Counted from the stretch's first letter, positions 27,157-36,660 are shown. The stretch: 64,000 bases of DNA from Kaistia soli DSM 19436 (GCF_900129325.1 NZ_FQUP01000002.1:450668-514667); one strand, 5' to 3'. The notes: a model not told the origin generated them from the letters alone. Translations and numbers: made by a program.

Positions 27157-28137
27157 ATGTTCAAGAGATTGAAGGCGGGCCTCAAGGTCGCGCTTGCGGT
27201 GCTGCCGCTGGCGCTCGGTGGCACGGCGATGGCCGAGGCCGACGGGCTCAAGGTGGCGATGGTCCTGCCGGGGCCGATCAGCGACAATGACTGGAATTCG
27301 GTCGGCTATAACGGGCTGCAGGCTGCCGCCAAGGCGCTTGGCGTCGAGGTCGCCTATTCGGAGAACGTCTCCGACGCCGATGCGGAGCGGATCCTGCGCG
27401 ACTATGCCTCGCGTGGCTATGGGCTGATCTTCGCCCACTCCTTCTCCTTCGGTGACGCGGCGCTGAACGTCGCCGAGGACTTCCCGAACACCACCTTCAT
27501 GGCCGGAACGGCCAAGGAACTGGCGCCCAATCTCGGCACCTATTCCAATCCCGACTATCAGGGCGCCTATCTTGCCGGCATGCTCGGCGCCGGGGCCTCC
27601 AAGACCAAGACCATCGGCTGGGTCGGCGGCATGCCCGCGCCGAACATGCTCGCCAATCTCCATGCCTATGAAGCGGGTGCCAAGGCGATGGTGCCGGATT
27701 CGAAGGTGCTGCACACCTTCATCGGCTCGTGGTTCGATCCGCCGAAGGCCAAGGAAGCCGCGATCGCACAGGTCGAGCAGGGCGCCGACGTGCTGTCGGC
27801 GCAGGGTGTCGGCGTCATCGACGCGGCGATCGCCAAGAATGTCTTCGCGCTCGGCGCCATGACTGACCAGAACCATCTCGGCCCCAAGGTCGTGCTGACC
27901 TCGGTCACCTGGGACCTCGGCCCGCTCGTCACCGCAGTCGCCAAGGCGGTCGAGGACAAGGAGTGGAAGAGCCAAAACTGGTCCTACGGCATTGCCGAGG
28001 GCTCGGTTAAGCTTGCCGACTTCCACGGCCTCGACGCCGGCGTCCCGCCAGACGTGCTCAAGGCGGTTCAGGCGAAGTTCGAAGCGATCAAGTCCGGCGC
28101 TTTCACGGTTCCGCTCGACACGTCGAACGTCGAGTAG
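27157..28137 (+). CDS. BMP-family ABC transporter substrate-binding protein
   Basis: 326 residues with a Sec signal peptide of about 26 residues (cleavage after GTAMA). The mature part opens GLKVAMVLPGPISDNDWN, the BMP/Med signature, followed by DYASRGYGLIFAHSFSFG and PNTTFMAGTAK. BMP proteins bind purine nucleosides or related compounds in the periplasm. It begins an operon with ATPase, two permeases and a creatininase-type hydrolase. The Shine-Dalgarno region before the ATG is weak (GCGGGGACGAC). No lipobox, so it is soluble rather than a lipoprotein. Confidence 0.93.
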   Translation: MFKRLKAGLKVALAVLPLALGGTAMAEADGLKVAMVLPGPISDNDWNSVGYNGLQAAAKALGVEVAYSENVSDADAERILRDYASRGYGLIFAHSFSFGDAALNVAEDFPNTTFMAGTAKELAPNLGTYSNPDYQGAYLAGMLGAGASKTKTIGWVGGMPAPNMLANLHAYEAGAKAMVPDSKVLHTFIGSWFDPPKAKEAAIAQVEQGADVLSAQGVGVIDAAIAKNVFALGAMTDQNHLGPKVVLTSVTWDLGPLVTAVAKAVEDKEWKSQNWSYGIAEGSVKLADFHGLDAGVPPDVLKAVQAKFEAIKSGAFTVPLDTSNVE

Positions 28138-28198
28138 GAACCGTCCCGGAACCAGCGACCGTCATGGCTAGGCTCGTCCTGGCCATGACCGCGAGGCG

Positions 28199-29752
28199 AT
28201 GGATCGCGATCAGATGCAAAGACCTTCGCCTCCTCTTCTCGACATGCGCGGCATTCGCGTCACCTTCGGCGGCTTCGTCGCCAATGATGGCGTTGACCTG
28301 GCGGTGGACGCGGGCGAGATCCATGCCCTGCTCGGCGAGAACGGGGCCGGGAAGTCGACGCTGATGCGCGTGCTGGCGGGGCTGCTGGTTCCAGCTGCGG
28401 GCGAAGTGCGCATCGCGGGAGACATCGAACCGCTCGGCTCAGCGCATGAAGCCATGCGGCTCGGCATCGGCATGGTGCACCAGCATTTCATGCTCGTTCC
28501 GACGCTGACGGTCGCCGAGAATGTCTGTCTCGGCCTCAGCAGCACGGGTCGCTTCATCCCGGATCTCAAGACGGCGGCGGCGAAAATCCGCGATCTCGCC
28601 GCCACCTACGGCCTCGACATCGATCCAAATGCCCGCATTGCCGATCTCTCGATCGCCGGGCAGCAGCGCGTCGAAATCCTGAAGGCGCTCTATCGCGGCG
28701 CCCGGATCCTCGTGCTCGACGAACCGACGGCCGTACTGACGCCGCAGGAGGCGGAGGGCCTCTTCCGTATCCTGCGTGCGCTCGCCGCAGAGGGAACGGC
28801 GATCATTTTCATCAGCCACAAGCTGAACGAGGTGATGGCGCTGACCGACAAGGTCACGGTGCTCCGCCAGGGCAAGGTCGTCGCGACGGCACTGACAGCC
28901 GAGACCGATGCGCGCGGCTTGGCGCGCATGATGGTCGGCGCCGAGATCGCCCTGCCGAAGATCGAAGACGCACCCGCTCCCGGCGTGCCCGCGGAGGCAG
29001 CGGTCGCCATTCTTTCCGTCATGGATCTCACATGCCGCGACGCGCGCGGTCTTGTCCGCGTCGATAGGGTCAGCCTTGCGGTCGGGGCTGGCGAGATCGT
29101 CGGCGTCGCCGGCGTCGATGGCAATGGTCAGCAGGAGCTTGCCGAGGCGATCGTTGGCCTCTCGATGGTCACCAGCGGCCGTATCATCCTCGCGGGCGTC
29201 GACGTCACGGCCGCTCCGATCGCCCGCCGCATCGGGCTCGGCCTTGCGCATATTCCCGAGGATCGCCATCGCACGGCGCTCGTCGAGCCGATGTCGATCC
29301 GCGACAACATTGTGCTCGAGCGCATCGGCGATCCGCCGTTCTCGCGGGGCGGTTGGATGCGCCGCGACGCGGTCGCCGGCCTTGCAGAAAAGGTGATGGC
29401 CGCCTTTGACGTTCGTGCCAGCGGTCCCTTGCAGAGCGTCGGCACATTGTCGGGCGGCAACCAGCAGAAGGTGGTGCTCGGCCGCGCCTTGTCGCGCGAT
29501 CCGCGTCTCGTCGTGGCGGTGCAACCCGCGCGCGGGCTCGATGTCGGCGCCACGGCCTTTGTGCACCGCCAGTTGCTGGCGCGCCGTGCGGCTGGGGCTG
29601 GTGTCCTGCTGGTTTCGACCGAACTTGAGGAAATCCTCGCGCTTTCGGACCGGATTGTCGTGATGTTCAAAGGCGCCATCGTCGGCGAGATGACCCGGGC
29701 TGCGATCTCCGTCGAGCGGCTGGGGCTGATGATGGCGGGGCGTGCCGCATGA
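28199..29752 (+). CDS. ABC transporter ATP-binding protein, nucleoside type
   Basis: 517 residues with two fused nucleotide-binding domains. First domain: Walker A LLGENGAGKSTLMRVLAGL, Q-loop region GMVHQHFMLVPTLTVAENV, Walker B VLDEPTAVLTPQE. Second domain: degenerate Walker A GVDGNGQQELAEAIVG, intact signature LSGGNQQKVVLGRAL and RLVVAVQPARGLDVGA. This one-intact, one-degenerate layout is normal for the BMP-linked sugar/nucleoside ATPases. Start ATG at 28199; a second ATG five codons later (28214) is equally possible. Its stop overlaps the next start (ATGA). Confidence 0.94.
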   Translation: MDRDQMQRPSPPLLDMRGIRVTFGGFVANDGVDLAVDAGEIHALLGENGAGKSTLMRVLAGLLVPAAGEVRIAGDIEPLGSAHEAMRLGIGMVHQHFMLVPTLTVAENVCLGLSSTGRFIPDLKTAAAKIRDLAATYGLDIDPNARIADLSIAGQQRVEILKALYRGARILVLDEPTAVLTPQEAEGLFRILRALAAEGTAIIFISHKLNEVMALTDKVTVLRQGKVVATALTAETDARGLARMMVGAEIALPKIEDAPAPGVPAEAAVAILSVMDLTCRDARGLVRVDRVSLAVGAGEIVGVAGVDGNGQQELAEAIVGLSMVTSGRIILAGVDVTAAPIARRIGLGLAHIPEDRHRTALVEPMSIRDNIVLERIGDPPFSRGGWMRRDAVAGLAEKVMAAFDVRASGPLQSVGTLSGGNQQKVVLGRALSRDPRLVVAVQPARGLDVGATAFVHRQLLARRAAGAGVLLVSTELEEILALSDRIVVMFKGAIVGEMTRAAISVERLGLMMAGRAA

Positions 29753-30825
29753 GTACCGTCGACCAAACTGGCGCCGCGCGTCTTCGCTTGCCGCCCGGGC
29801 TCGTCGGCAGTCTTGCCTCGGTTGCCGCCGCATTCCTGGTCGGCGCGCTGTTGATCGCCGCCGTCGGCGTCAATCCCCTTACCGCCTATGGCGCCCTGTT
29901 CGAAGCCGCGCTCGGCTCGCGGAACGGCCTCGCCGAAACGCTGGTGCGCACCGTGCCGCTTGCGCTCTGCGGTCTCGGCATCGCGCTCGCCTTTCGGGCT
30001 GGGGTCTTCAATGTCGGAGCCGAGGGCCAACTCTTTCTCGGCGGCACGGCGGCCGGCGCCATCGGCGTTCTCGGCGCCGGATGGCCGGCCTACCTGCTGC
30101 TGCCCGCGATGGCTCTCTCCGCCGCGTTCGCAGGCGCGCTGTGGTCGGGGCTTGCCGCGTTTTTGAAGCTGCGCTTCCGCGCCGATGAGCTGATCACCAC
30201 GATCATGCTCAACTATGTCGCGATCCACCTCGTTTCGTTCCTCCTGCATGGGCCGCTCAAGGATCCAAACGGCGCGCTGGCGCAGACGGCCCGCCTCACG
30301 ACGGATGGCCGCCTGCCGGTGCTTCTCGCGGGCACGCGCCTTCATGCGGGCATCCTGATCGTGCTCGTCGCGGCCGTCCTGGCGCATCTTTTCCTATGGC
30401 GGCGGACCAACGGCTTCCGGCTTCGTGTCGTCGGGCTCAATGCGCGCGCGGCGGAAAATGCCGGCATCGATGTCCGCCGGACCATCCTGTTTGGCTTCCT
30501 CATCTGCGGCGCGCTGGCGGGGCTGGCGGGTTTCTCGGAAGTCGCCGGCGTCCAGCGCCGGATGATCGAGAATCTGTCGCCGGGCTTCGGCTATACGGCG
30601 ATCATCGTCGCGCTGCTGGGGGCGACCAACCCCTTCGGCGTCCTCGCCAGCGCCTTCCTGTTTGCGGCCTTGCAGATCGGTGCGTCGACGATGGAATCGG
30701 CAGCTGGCGTACCCTCGACCTTGACGACCGTGATCCAAGGCCTCGTCGTGCTGTTCCTGATCGGCCGCGCTGCCCTGCCGCTCCTCCGCGACTGGCTCGT
30801 CGACCGCTTCGGACGGAGGGCCTGA
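29749..30825 (+). CDS. ABC transporter permease, nucleoside type (first)
   Basis: 358 residues, about ten membrane segments, BPD_transp_2 fold. Family marks: GIALAFRAGVFNVGAEGQLFLGG split at VFNVGAEGQL, FRADELITTIMLNYVA and the loop VGLNARAAENAGIDV, close to YufP/NupB-type permeases. Start overlaps the ATPase stop by four bases and the stop shares one base with the next permease start, so all are one transcript. Confidence 0.93.
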   Translation: MSTVDQTGAARLRLPPGLVGSLASVAAAFLVGALLIAAVGVNPLTAYGALFEAALGSRNGLAETLVRTVPLALCGLGIALAFRAGVFNVGAEGQLFLGGTAAGAIGVLGAGWPAYLLLPAMALSAAFAGALWSGLAAFLKLRFRADELITTIMLNYVAIHLVSFLLHGPLKDPNGALAQTARLTTDGRLPVLLAGTRLHAGILIVLVAAVLAHLFLWRRTNGFRLRVVGLNARAAENAGIDVRRTILFGFLICGALAGLAGFSEVAGVQRRMIENLSPGFGYTAIIVALLGATNPFGVLASAFLFAALQIGASTMESAAGVPSTLTTVIQGLVVLFLIGRAALPLLRDWLVDRFGRRA

Positions 30826-31775
30826 TGCTGGCCATTCTCACGGACCCGACATTCGTCGGCTTCCTCTCCGCCTCGATGCGGCTTGCGATCCCGATCATGC
30901 TGGCGGCACTTGGCGGGCTGTTCGCCGAGCGCTCGGGGGTGCTCAATATCGGCCTAGAGGGGATGATGCTGGTCGGCGCCTTTTTCGGCTTCGTCGCGGC
31001 CTATGCCAGTGGCCATCTCGCCATCGGCGTCGCCGTGGCCGTCCTGGCCGGCCTCGTCGCCGGCCTCATCCTCGGCTTCTACACGATCACGCTGGGGGCC
31101 AACCAGGTCGTCGTCGGCATCGCGCTCAACCTGCTCGCGGTCGGCGTGACGTCATTCTTCTATCGCCTGATCTTCGGAGCGGGCACCGAGCGGCCGAGGA
31201 TCGACGCGTTCGTGCCGCTTGATCTTGGGCGCCTCGCCGACATCCCGGTCATTGGGCCGCTGCTCTTTCGCCAGGATGCGCTTGCCTATGTCGCCCTCGC
31301 CCTGGTGCTCGTTACAGGGTTTGTGATGGCGAAGACGCGTTTCGGTCTCGACATCCGCGCCGTCGGCGAGCATCCGGAGGCGGCAGAGACGCTCGGCGTC
31401 AACGTTCATCGCATCCGCTATCTCGCCATCGGCCTTTCGGGCGGGATGGCGGCGCTCGGTGGCGCCTTCCTGTCGCTCTCGGCGACCGGCGTGTTCCTGG
31501 ACGGCATGACCGCGGGGCGCGGCTATATCGCCCTGGCGATCCTCATTCTCGGGCGTCGTCATGCGGTCGGCGTGCTGCTCGCCTCGCTGCTGTTCGGCGC
31601 GGCGGATGCCCTGCAGCTTCGGGCGCAGATCCTGCCGACTGGCGTCCCGTTCCAGTTTCTGCTGATGCTGCCCTATGTCTTGACCATCATCGTCCTCGCC
31701 GGATTTGTCGGCCGGGCCGGCGCGCCTGCGGCGCTCGGCGTGCCCTTCCGGCGCGGTCGCTCGAACAAGGATTGA
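30825..31775 (+). CDS. ABC transporter permease, nucleoside type (second)
   Basis: 316 residues from ATG 30825-30827, in TGATG overlap with the preceding stop. A longer frame starting inside the first permease is rejected. Marks of the YufQ/NupC class: FAERSGVLNIGLEGMMLVGA, YTITLGANQVVVGIALN and FGLDIRAVGEHPEAAETLGV. With the BMP protein and ATPase it completes a four-subunit importer. Four bases separate it from the hydrolase gene. Confidence 0.93.
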   Translation: MLAILTDPTFVGFLSASMRLAIPIMLAALGGLFAERSGVLNIGLEGMMLVGAFFGFVAAYASGHLAIGVAVAVLAGLVAGLILGFYTITLGANQVVVGIALNLLAVGVTSFFYRLIFGAGTERPRIDAFVPLDLGRLADIPVIGPLLFRQDALAYVALALVLVTGFVMAKTRFGLDIRAVGEHPEAAETLGVNVHRIRYLAIGLSGGMAALGGAFLSLSATGVFLDGMTAGRGYIALAILILGRRHAVGVLLASLLFGAADALQLRAQILPTGVPFQFLLMLPYVLTIIVLAGFVGRAGAPAALGVPFRRGRSNKD

Positions 31776-31779
31776 CCGC

Positions 31780-32511
31780 ATGCTCGATCTCCACGCGGCG
31801 ACGTCGCCCGAAGTGAAGGCCTCCATCGAGAAGGGCGCTGTTGCCATTCTTGCGGTCGGCGCGCAGGAACAGCATGGCGCTCATCTGCCGCTCTCGACCG
31901 ACACGGTGATGGCGCAAGGCGTCGCGCGGCGGATTGCCGGCGCGATCGACGGCCTGCTGCTGCCGCCAATTGCCTATGGCGATGCCTGGAACAATGAGGG
32001 ATTTGCCGGAACGCTGTCGCTCTCGCCCGATACGCTGCGCGCCGTACTGATCGATCTCGGCCGCGGGCTTGCCCGCATGGGCGTCAAGGCACTCGTGATT
32101 ATCAACGGCCATTTCGGCAATCGCGAGCCGATCGCACTCGCCGCACGGGCTCTGAAGAAAGAGAGCGGCTTCCCGGTCATGCATCTCGACTATCCGGGCA
32201 TGGAGCGCATTGCGACCGAAATCTGCGACAGCAAGCCGGCTGCGCCGACCTTCTATCACGCGGACGAAGTCGAGACGTCGATGATGCTGGCGCTGGCGCC
32301 GGAGCTCGTGCGGATGGACAAGGCTGCGCCCGAATATCCGACATTTCCCGAGCTTTTCGGCACCGGCCCGATCGGCCTCGACAGCTTCAACCGCTCCGGC
32401 GTCTTCGGCGACCCGCGCCCCGCAACGGCCGACAAGGGTGAGGTGCTCATCGCGGGGATCGCGGAGGAGAGCGTTCGCCTCATCCGCCTGTTCCTCGTCT
32501 CGGTCGACTGA
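31780..32511 (+). CDS. Creatininase-family amidohydrolase
   Basis: 243 residues from ATG 31780-31782; the upstream in-frame extension lies inside the permease gene. Creatininase fold with metal ligands in VGAQEQHGAHLPLSTD (Glu, His, Asp), IINGHFGNR and YHADEVETSMM (Glu). Family members hydrolyse cyclic amides or formamides such as creatinine, FAPy intermediates in flavin pathways and mycofactocin precursors. Being last in a nucleoside-type import operon suggests ring opening of an imported N-heterocycle. Creatinine itself is only one option. Confidence 0.85.
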   Translation: MLDLHAATSPEVKASIEKGAVAILAVGAQEQHGAHLPLSTDTVMAQGVARRIAGAIDGLLLPPIAYGDAWNNEGFAGTLSLSPDTLRAVLIDLGRGLARMGVKALVIINGHFGNREPIALAARALKKESGFPVMHLDYPGMERIATEICDSKPAAPTFYHADEVETSMMLALAPELVRMDKAAPEYPTFPELFGTGPIGLDSFNRSGVFGDPRPATADKGEVLIAGIAEESVRLIRLFLVSVD

Positions 32512-32626
32512 CACGCCAGAACGCTTGCTTTTGCTCCATTTCCAGGGCCGCGCGCCTTGACAGCCGCCAGCCTCGGGGCGACGGTCGCAGCTTGCTTTCA
32601 TCCAAGGCTTCGAGAGATCACTGCGA

Positions 32627-33832
32627 ATGGGCGACGCGGCGTTTCTCCTCGTTTTCAACTTTGCAATCGGACTGTCTTTTGCGGCGGCGTTTCTTGCGCT
32701 GACCTGGCGCTCCAAAGTCGCGCTCGGACGCTGGTGTGCCGCCGGCTTTGTCGCGGCGGCAACAACCGTCGCGGTCGAGGGCTTCGCGTCCGCGATTCCC
32801 TCGGCGCGCCTCGTCTCGGTTCTTTCCTTCTCCTCGCTTCTTCTGGGGATGACGCTGATCGTGGCGGGATTACTGCGCCACTATCGGCCGGGCGCTTCCA
32901 TTGCGTGGCTGATCATCCTCTTTCTTGCCGGTTCTTTGCTCAATGGTTTCTATCTTTTTGAGGTGCCGCGCGGCACGACGCTGAACGCCTTCGGCTATCA
33001 AGGGCCCTTCGCCCTGCTGACGCTCCTGGGCGCAATGATCGTGCTGGTCTGGTCGCCGCGCCGGCCTGCCGATCTCGCGCTTGCGGCGGTCCTCGGCCTC
33101 AGCGGGCTGCAGTTTCTTGCCAAGGCAGTGCTTGCGGCCGCGGCCGGCTCCGGACCCGGCGTACGGGACTATCTTGCCAGCACCTACGCCCAATATTCGC
33201 AGACGGCCGGCGGTATCCTTTCGCTGCTGCTTGGTCTCGCTCTGGTCGGCGTCGTCGCCGTTGAAGTCATGGCCGAGGCGGCTCGCCGGCTCGAACGTGA
33301 CAGCCTTTCCGGAGCGCTCAATCGCGGCGCTTTCCTGCAGCAGGCCGATCAGGTCCTGAGGCGGACACCGCAGGGCATATGTTCCAGCCTGATCATGGTC
33401 GATCTCGATCATTTCAAATCGATCAATGATCGCTTCGGGCATGCCGCCGGTGATGACGTCATCCGCGCTTGCGGCACGTCGCTTGTCCAACTGGCCGGAA
33501 CGGACGGGCTGTGCGGACGCGTCGGCGGGGAGGAGTTCTGCATCCTGCTCACCGATTGCAACATCGCGGCGGCCCGCATCTATGTCGATGCCATCCGCTC
33601 GCTGATCGGCATGACGCGGTTCCCGATGCTACCGGAGGGGTATCGCGTCACAGCGAGCTTCGGCATCGCGGTGACGGATCGCCTGGAGCCGCTCGCCGAT
33701 GCGATGCATCGTGCCGACCTCGCGCTCTATGAGGCCAAGGCGGCCGGTCGCGATGGCTATCGCTTCGCCCCGCTGTCGCCGGCTGGAACCGCCGATTTCG
33801 AGCGGCCCGCTGCAGCGTTCGGGGATGGATAA
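32627..33832 (+). CDS. Membrane diguanylate cyclase (GGDEF)
   Basis: 401 residues. The N-terminal 210 residues hold six or so membrane segments with no recognised sensor domain; the GGDEF domain is about 220-385. Active-site GGEEF at 300-304 (RVGGEEFCILL), with DLDHFKSINDRFGH at 259-272 for nucleotide and metal binding and DSLSGALNRGAF at 225-236. These make it a likely active c-di-GMP synthase. The inhibitory RxxD site expected five residues before GGEEF is absent (GTDG region), so product feedback is probably lost. No EAL domain. It converges with the patatin gene, 34 bases apart. A TTGACA at 32557-32562 may be its -35 but the -10 is poor. Confidence 0.92.
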   Translation: MGDAAFLLVFNFAIGLSFAAAFLALTWRSKVALGRWCAAGFVAAATTVAVEGFASAIPSARLVSVLSFSSLLLGMTLIVAGLLRHYRPGASIAWLIILFLAGSLLNGFYLFEVPRGTTLNAFGYQGPFALLTLLGAMIVLVWSPRRPADLALAAVLGLSGLQFLAKAVLAAAAGSGPGVRDYLASTYAQYSQTAGGILSLLLGLALVGVVAVEVMAEAARRLERDSLSGALNRGAFLQQADQVLRRTPQGICSSLIMVDLDHFKSINDRFGHAAGDDVIRACGTSLVQLAGTDGLCGRVGGEEFCILLTDCNIAAARIYVDAIRSLIGMTRFPMLPEGYRVTASFGIAVTDRLEPLADAMHRADLALYEAKAAGRDGYRFAPLSPAGTADFERPAAAFGDG

Positions 33833-33866
33833 CGTCGTCGGGCGCGACTGCATGCTCGAAAGCGGA

Positions 33867-35603
33867 CTATGCACCGGGCTTGTCGCGGACAAAGCTGAGA
33901 ATGTCCTTGCGCAGCTTCCGCCTGGCGAAAGGCCAGAGCAGGCCGAACCCGGTACTCCATGCTGATGCCATCATTCCGCCTGACGGCTTAAGGGTCTTGT
34001 AAAGATAGTCGAGCCGCGCCTCGATCTGCACGCCGAGCTGCTTCCGGCGTGCCTCCGACAATCGCAGCGGTGCCATCTGGACCGGCTTTTTCGGCTGGTT
34101 GTTCTCATCGCGTAATGACGCCATCAGCGGGATCATCGGCACGAAGCCGGCTTCGGCAGGGTCTGCCGTTTTCGAGACATAGATGCCGGAAGTGTGGGTT
34201 GCGATCTGGCTGGGGGTCCATTCCTCGCTCAGCAACGGGTTCGCCGGATCGAAGCGGAAGTTGAGCGTCAGGAACTGAAAGGCATTGTAGCGCCCGAGCA
34301 GGAAGTCATGCTTGAGCAGCGCGGTATCGAGAAAGCCGCCGAAGGCATGCAGACCGCCGGAGGCCAGTGAGGATTCGCCACCCGCGCCTTCGGGACCTGG
34401 CGCGATCAGGAAGCGGCTGAACACCTTGCTGTTGACCGCTGAGAGGATGTCCTCGGCGCGGTAGCGCGATTGATTGAGGAAGATCGAGAGGATCAGCCCT
34501 GCCAGTCCGGGAAGCGTCGCAGGACGATCCGGCATCTTGTTCGACGCGACGAAGGGATCGACGAGGATGAGTGCGCGTGTCGCCTTGTCTGACTCGCGAT
34601 CGTTGACACCGGCGAGCCCGGCGAGCTCCGTATGCGTGAGACCGATCGGCTCGTTGTTGGTCAGGCCGCCATCGACCATCGGTGCTGATGGATTGCGCGT
34701 CAGCCAGGGATCGATGAGGTCCCAACGCGGTGTCATCGGGAGACGAGGGTCGCCGCCGGGCTGGGAAACCAGGGCAACGCGGGCGGCGATCTCGGGCGGC
34801 GACCGCAAGACGTCGCGGCTGCTGAACACCAGTGGAAAGGCGCAGGTGGCGAGCGCGGCGGCCTTGAGCCGGTCCCAATTGGTTCCCGACACGCTCGAAA
34901 GCGCCATTTCCCCGATCCGTGGCCCTTCCCCGGGCGCAGCGTCGCCGCCGTCGACATGCAGGGCGAAACGCGCGGTGTCGTCATGCCGCCAGAAATCGAA
35001 TCCGATATTGGGGCCGGCGGTGAAGCCGACGCGATAGGGCGTTCCAATCAGGTTGCTCATCGTCACGACGAGGCGGAGCGGATCGGCGAGATATCCGCGT
35101 TGCGGCGGCGTCGCGCCATCGGGCGAGGAGGGCAGGGGCTTGCCCTCGAACCCGATCAGCGACTGGATAGCCCTCTCGATGGCCGCGGTGTCGACCAGCG
35201 ACGTTACGCCAGGAGAACGAGCGCTCGCACCCGAGAGGAGCTTGTCGATCGTGACGGAGTTCGGGCCGACCCAGGCATCGTAGAACGGGTTGCCCTCCTG
35301 TGCGCCGCGCGGAAAGTCCGAGCCTGCCGCCCGAAGGAAGATGGCGCCGTTCAGCGCGCCGCCCGAAGCGCCCACCAGCGTGCTGAGCGTCACTCTGTGC
35401 GTCGGCGCCTCGGGATCGCCGCGAAGCTTCGCAGCCTCCCAGGCATCCAGCGCTTCCATGATGTAGTCGAGGACGCCCGCGGTATAGGCGCCGGCGGAAA
35501 CCGTCCCCGCAAGGGCGAAGCCGATTTCGAACGTGCCCGGTCGTTCGGCGCGGACCAGCGGGAAGGTGGTGTCGAGCTCTTCCTGGGTCAGTTCATGGGA
35601 CAT
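33867..35603 (-). CDS. Patatin-like phospholipase
   Basis: 578 residues. Patatin serine hydrolase with the Ser-Asp dyad: oxyanion region ALAGTVSAGAYTAGVLDY (about 31-47), nucleophile elbow VGASGGALNGA (S80) and acid loop PMVDGGLTNNEP (D311). The following 260 residues are outside the core and I do not recognise them. No signal peptide or membrane segment is visible, so a lipase acting at the inner face or exported by a non-Sec route is possible. It is third of a three-gene leftward unit: 9 bases after the membrane-protein gene and downstream of a PG-binding/lysozyme-like protein gene. Confidence 0.88.
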   Translation of the reverse strand: MSHELTQEELDTTFPLVRAERPGTFEIGFALAGTVSAGAYTAGVLDYIMEALDAWEAAKLRGDPEAPTHRVTLSTLVGASGGALNGAIFLRAAGSDFPRGAQEGNPFYDAWVGPNSVTIDKLLSGASARSPGVTSLVDTAAIERAIQSLIGFEGKPLPSSPDGATPPQRGYLADPLRLVVTMSNLIGTPYRVGFTAGPNIGFDFWRHDDTARFALHVDGGDAAPGEGPRIGEMALSSVSGTNWDRLKAAALATCAFPLVFSSRDVLRSPPEIAARVALVSQPGGDPRLPMTPRWDLIDPWLTRNPSAPMVDGGLTNNEPIGLTHTELAGLAGVNDRESDKATRALILVDPFVASNKMPDRPATLPGLAGLILSIFLNQSRYRAEDILSAVNSKVFSRFLIAPGPEGAGGESSLASGGLHAFGGFLDTALLKHDFLLGRYNAFQFLTLNFRFDPANPLLSEEWTPSQIATHTSGIYVSKTADPAEAGFVPMIPLMASLRDENNQPKKPVQMAPLRLSEARRKQLGVQIEARLDYLYKTLKPSGGMMASAWSTGFGLLWPFARRKLRKDILSFVRDKPGA

Positions 35604-35612
35604 CGCCGTCTC

Positions 35613-36608
35613 CTAGCCCTCGGCCGTCTTGGTGCCTTCGCCACCGGTCGGCGGCTTCGGCCCGGACGAGCGCAGATTGATGAAGCGATTAAGCAGATCG
35701 AACCAGAACGGCGCCCCGAACGAGACGGCTATGGCCGTCAGGATCCAGCCGACAAGCGCCGAAAGTGGGCTTAATTTGCCGGCAAAGAGGTTCTGTGGCG
35801 TCACAGACCGTCCATCGCAAGCGGCGCCGCAGTCGTCCCAACCGACGGGCAGCGGTGTCGATTGAAGTGTCGCGATTTCGTCCAGCGCCTTCTTCCTTAG
35901 GGCCGAGATCTCCTCGGCCGGATCCGCAACGGTGGCCGCCGTTTCGCCACCGGAAGTCGGAGTCGCTGCGTCTGCGTGCGAGGTCGCGAAGGCGGTCGCC
36001 GCGCGGACAGTGGCCTCGAGCCGGGTCGTGTCGTGCATCAGCACATTGACGATGCGAACGGTATCGACATTGAGCAGCGCGGCCAGGACGAAGCCGATGG
36101 CGAGCAGCGTCGCCTGGGCATTGCGCTTATAGGCGCCGCCGAGCCGGTCCATCGCGTCGTCGAACCAGTGGTCGACCGAGAGCTTGAAGGCAGCCATGTC
36201 GCCACCCGCTTCGTCCAGGAGGGTGCCGAGCGCCTGCCGGACGGGCCCGTCCGGCATTTTCGCGATGGTTTCCTGCATCGCGGTGAGGCTGGTCGCCTGA
36301 TTGTTGCCGATCAGCGTATCGAGGAGAGCCAGCGTGAAATTGCGAGAGGGAACATAAGCCGGCCGTCGGGTTTCGGATGTCCCGGCAATCAGCGCATGGC
36401 CATAGACGAGGCGCGCCAGCTCGCTGTGCAGAGCGCCGTTCGGGCCGTTGCCGGCGCCCACCAAGGCCTCGATCGAGGATTTGAGGCCCTTGGCACGGGA
36501 TTTCAGTACCGCCACGATCAGCTCGTTGACGGTCGAGGCAGCGGAACTGAGAAGCAGATAGGCAAAGCTCAGCGAGATCGCGACGCCGAGCAAGGTCACA
36601 AGGCTCAT
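35613..36608 (-). CDS. Uncharacterised membrane protein in the patatin unit
   Basis: 331 residues, no family recognised. Layout: an N-terminal membrane segment (about 3-24), a mostly helical 140-residue soluble part ending in the notable SVDHWFDDAMDRLGGAYKRN (144-163), a membrane hairpin start (166-190, ATLLAIGFVLAALLNVDTV), an Ala/Thr-rich linker with two Cys (C260, C264), a membrane segment (282-300) and the ending GAPFWFDLLNRFINLRSSGP. The WFDDxMDRLGGxYKRN and FGAPFWFDLLNRFxNLR pieces look like conserved motifs that I have met in uncharacterised bacterial membrane proteins. It lies between patatin and lysozyme-like genes with gaps of 9 and 52 bases. Confidence 0.8.
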   Translation of the reverse strand: MSLVTLLGVAISLSFAYLLLSSAASTVNELIVAVLKSRAKGLKSSIEALVGAGNGPNGALHSELARLVYGHALIAGTSETRRPAYVPSRNFTLALLDTLIGNNQATSLTAMQETIAKMPDGPVRQALGTLLDEAGGDMAAFKLSVDHWFDDAMDRLGGAYKRNAQATLLAIGFVLAALLNVDTVRIVNVLMHDTTRLEATVRAATAFATSHADAATPTSGGETAATVADPAEEISALRKKALDEIATLQSTPLPVGWDDCGAACDGRSVTPQNLFAGKLSPLSALVGWILTAIAVSFGAPFWFDLLNRFINLRSSGPKPPTGGEGTKTAEG

Positions 36609-36660
36609 GGCCCCTCCTTGAATCAGTCACGTTCCGCAGCCGTCCGGGGGCTGCTGCCCG

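Noticed and set aside
32627-35603. CBASS-type defence call for GGDEF plus patatin
   Set aside because: No CD-NTase, no accessory E1/E2/JAB or HORMA genes; GGDEF proteins make c-di-GMP and the genes converge rather than form an operon.
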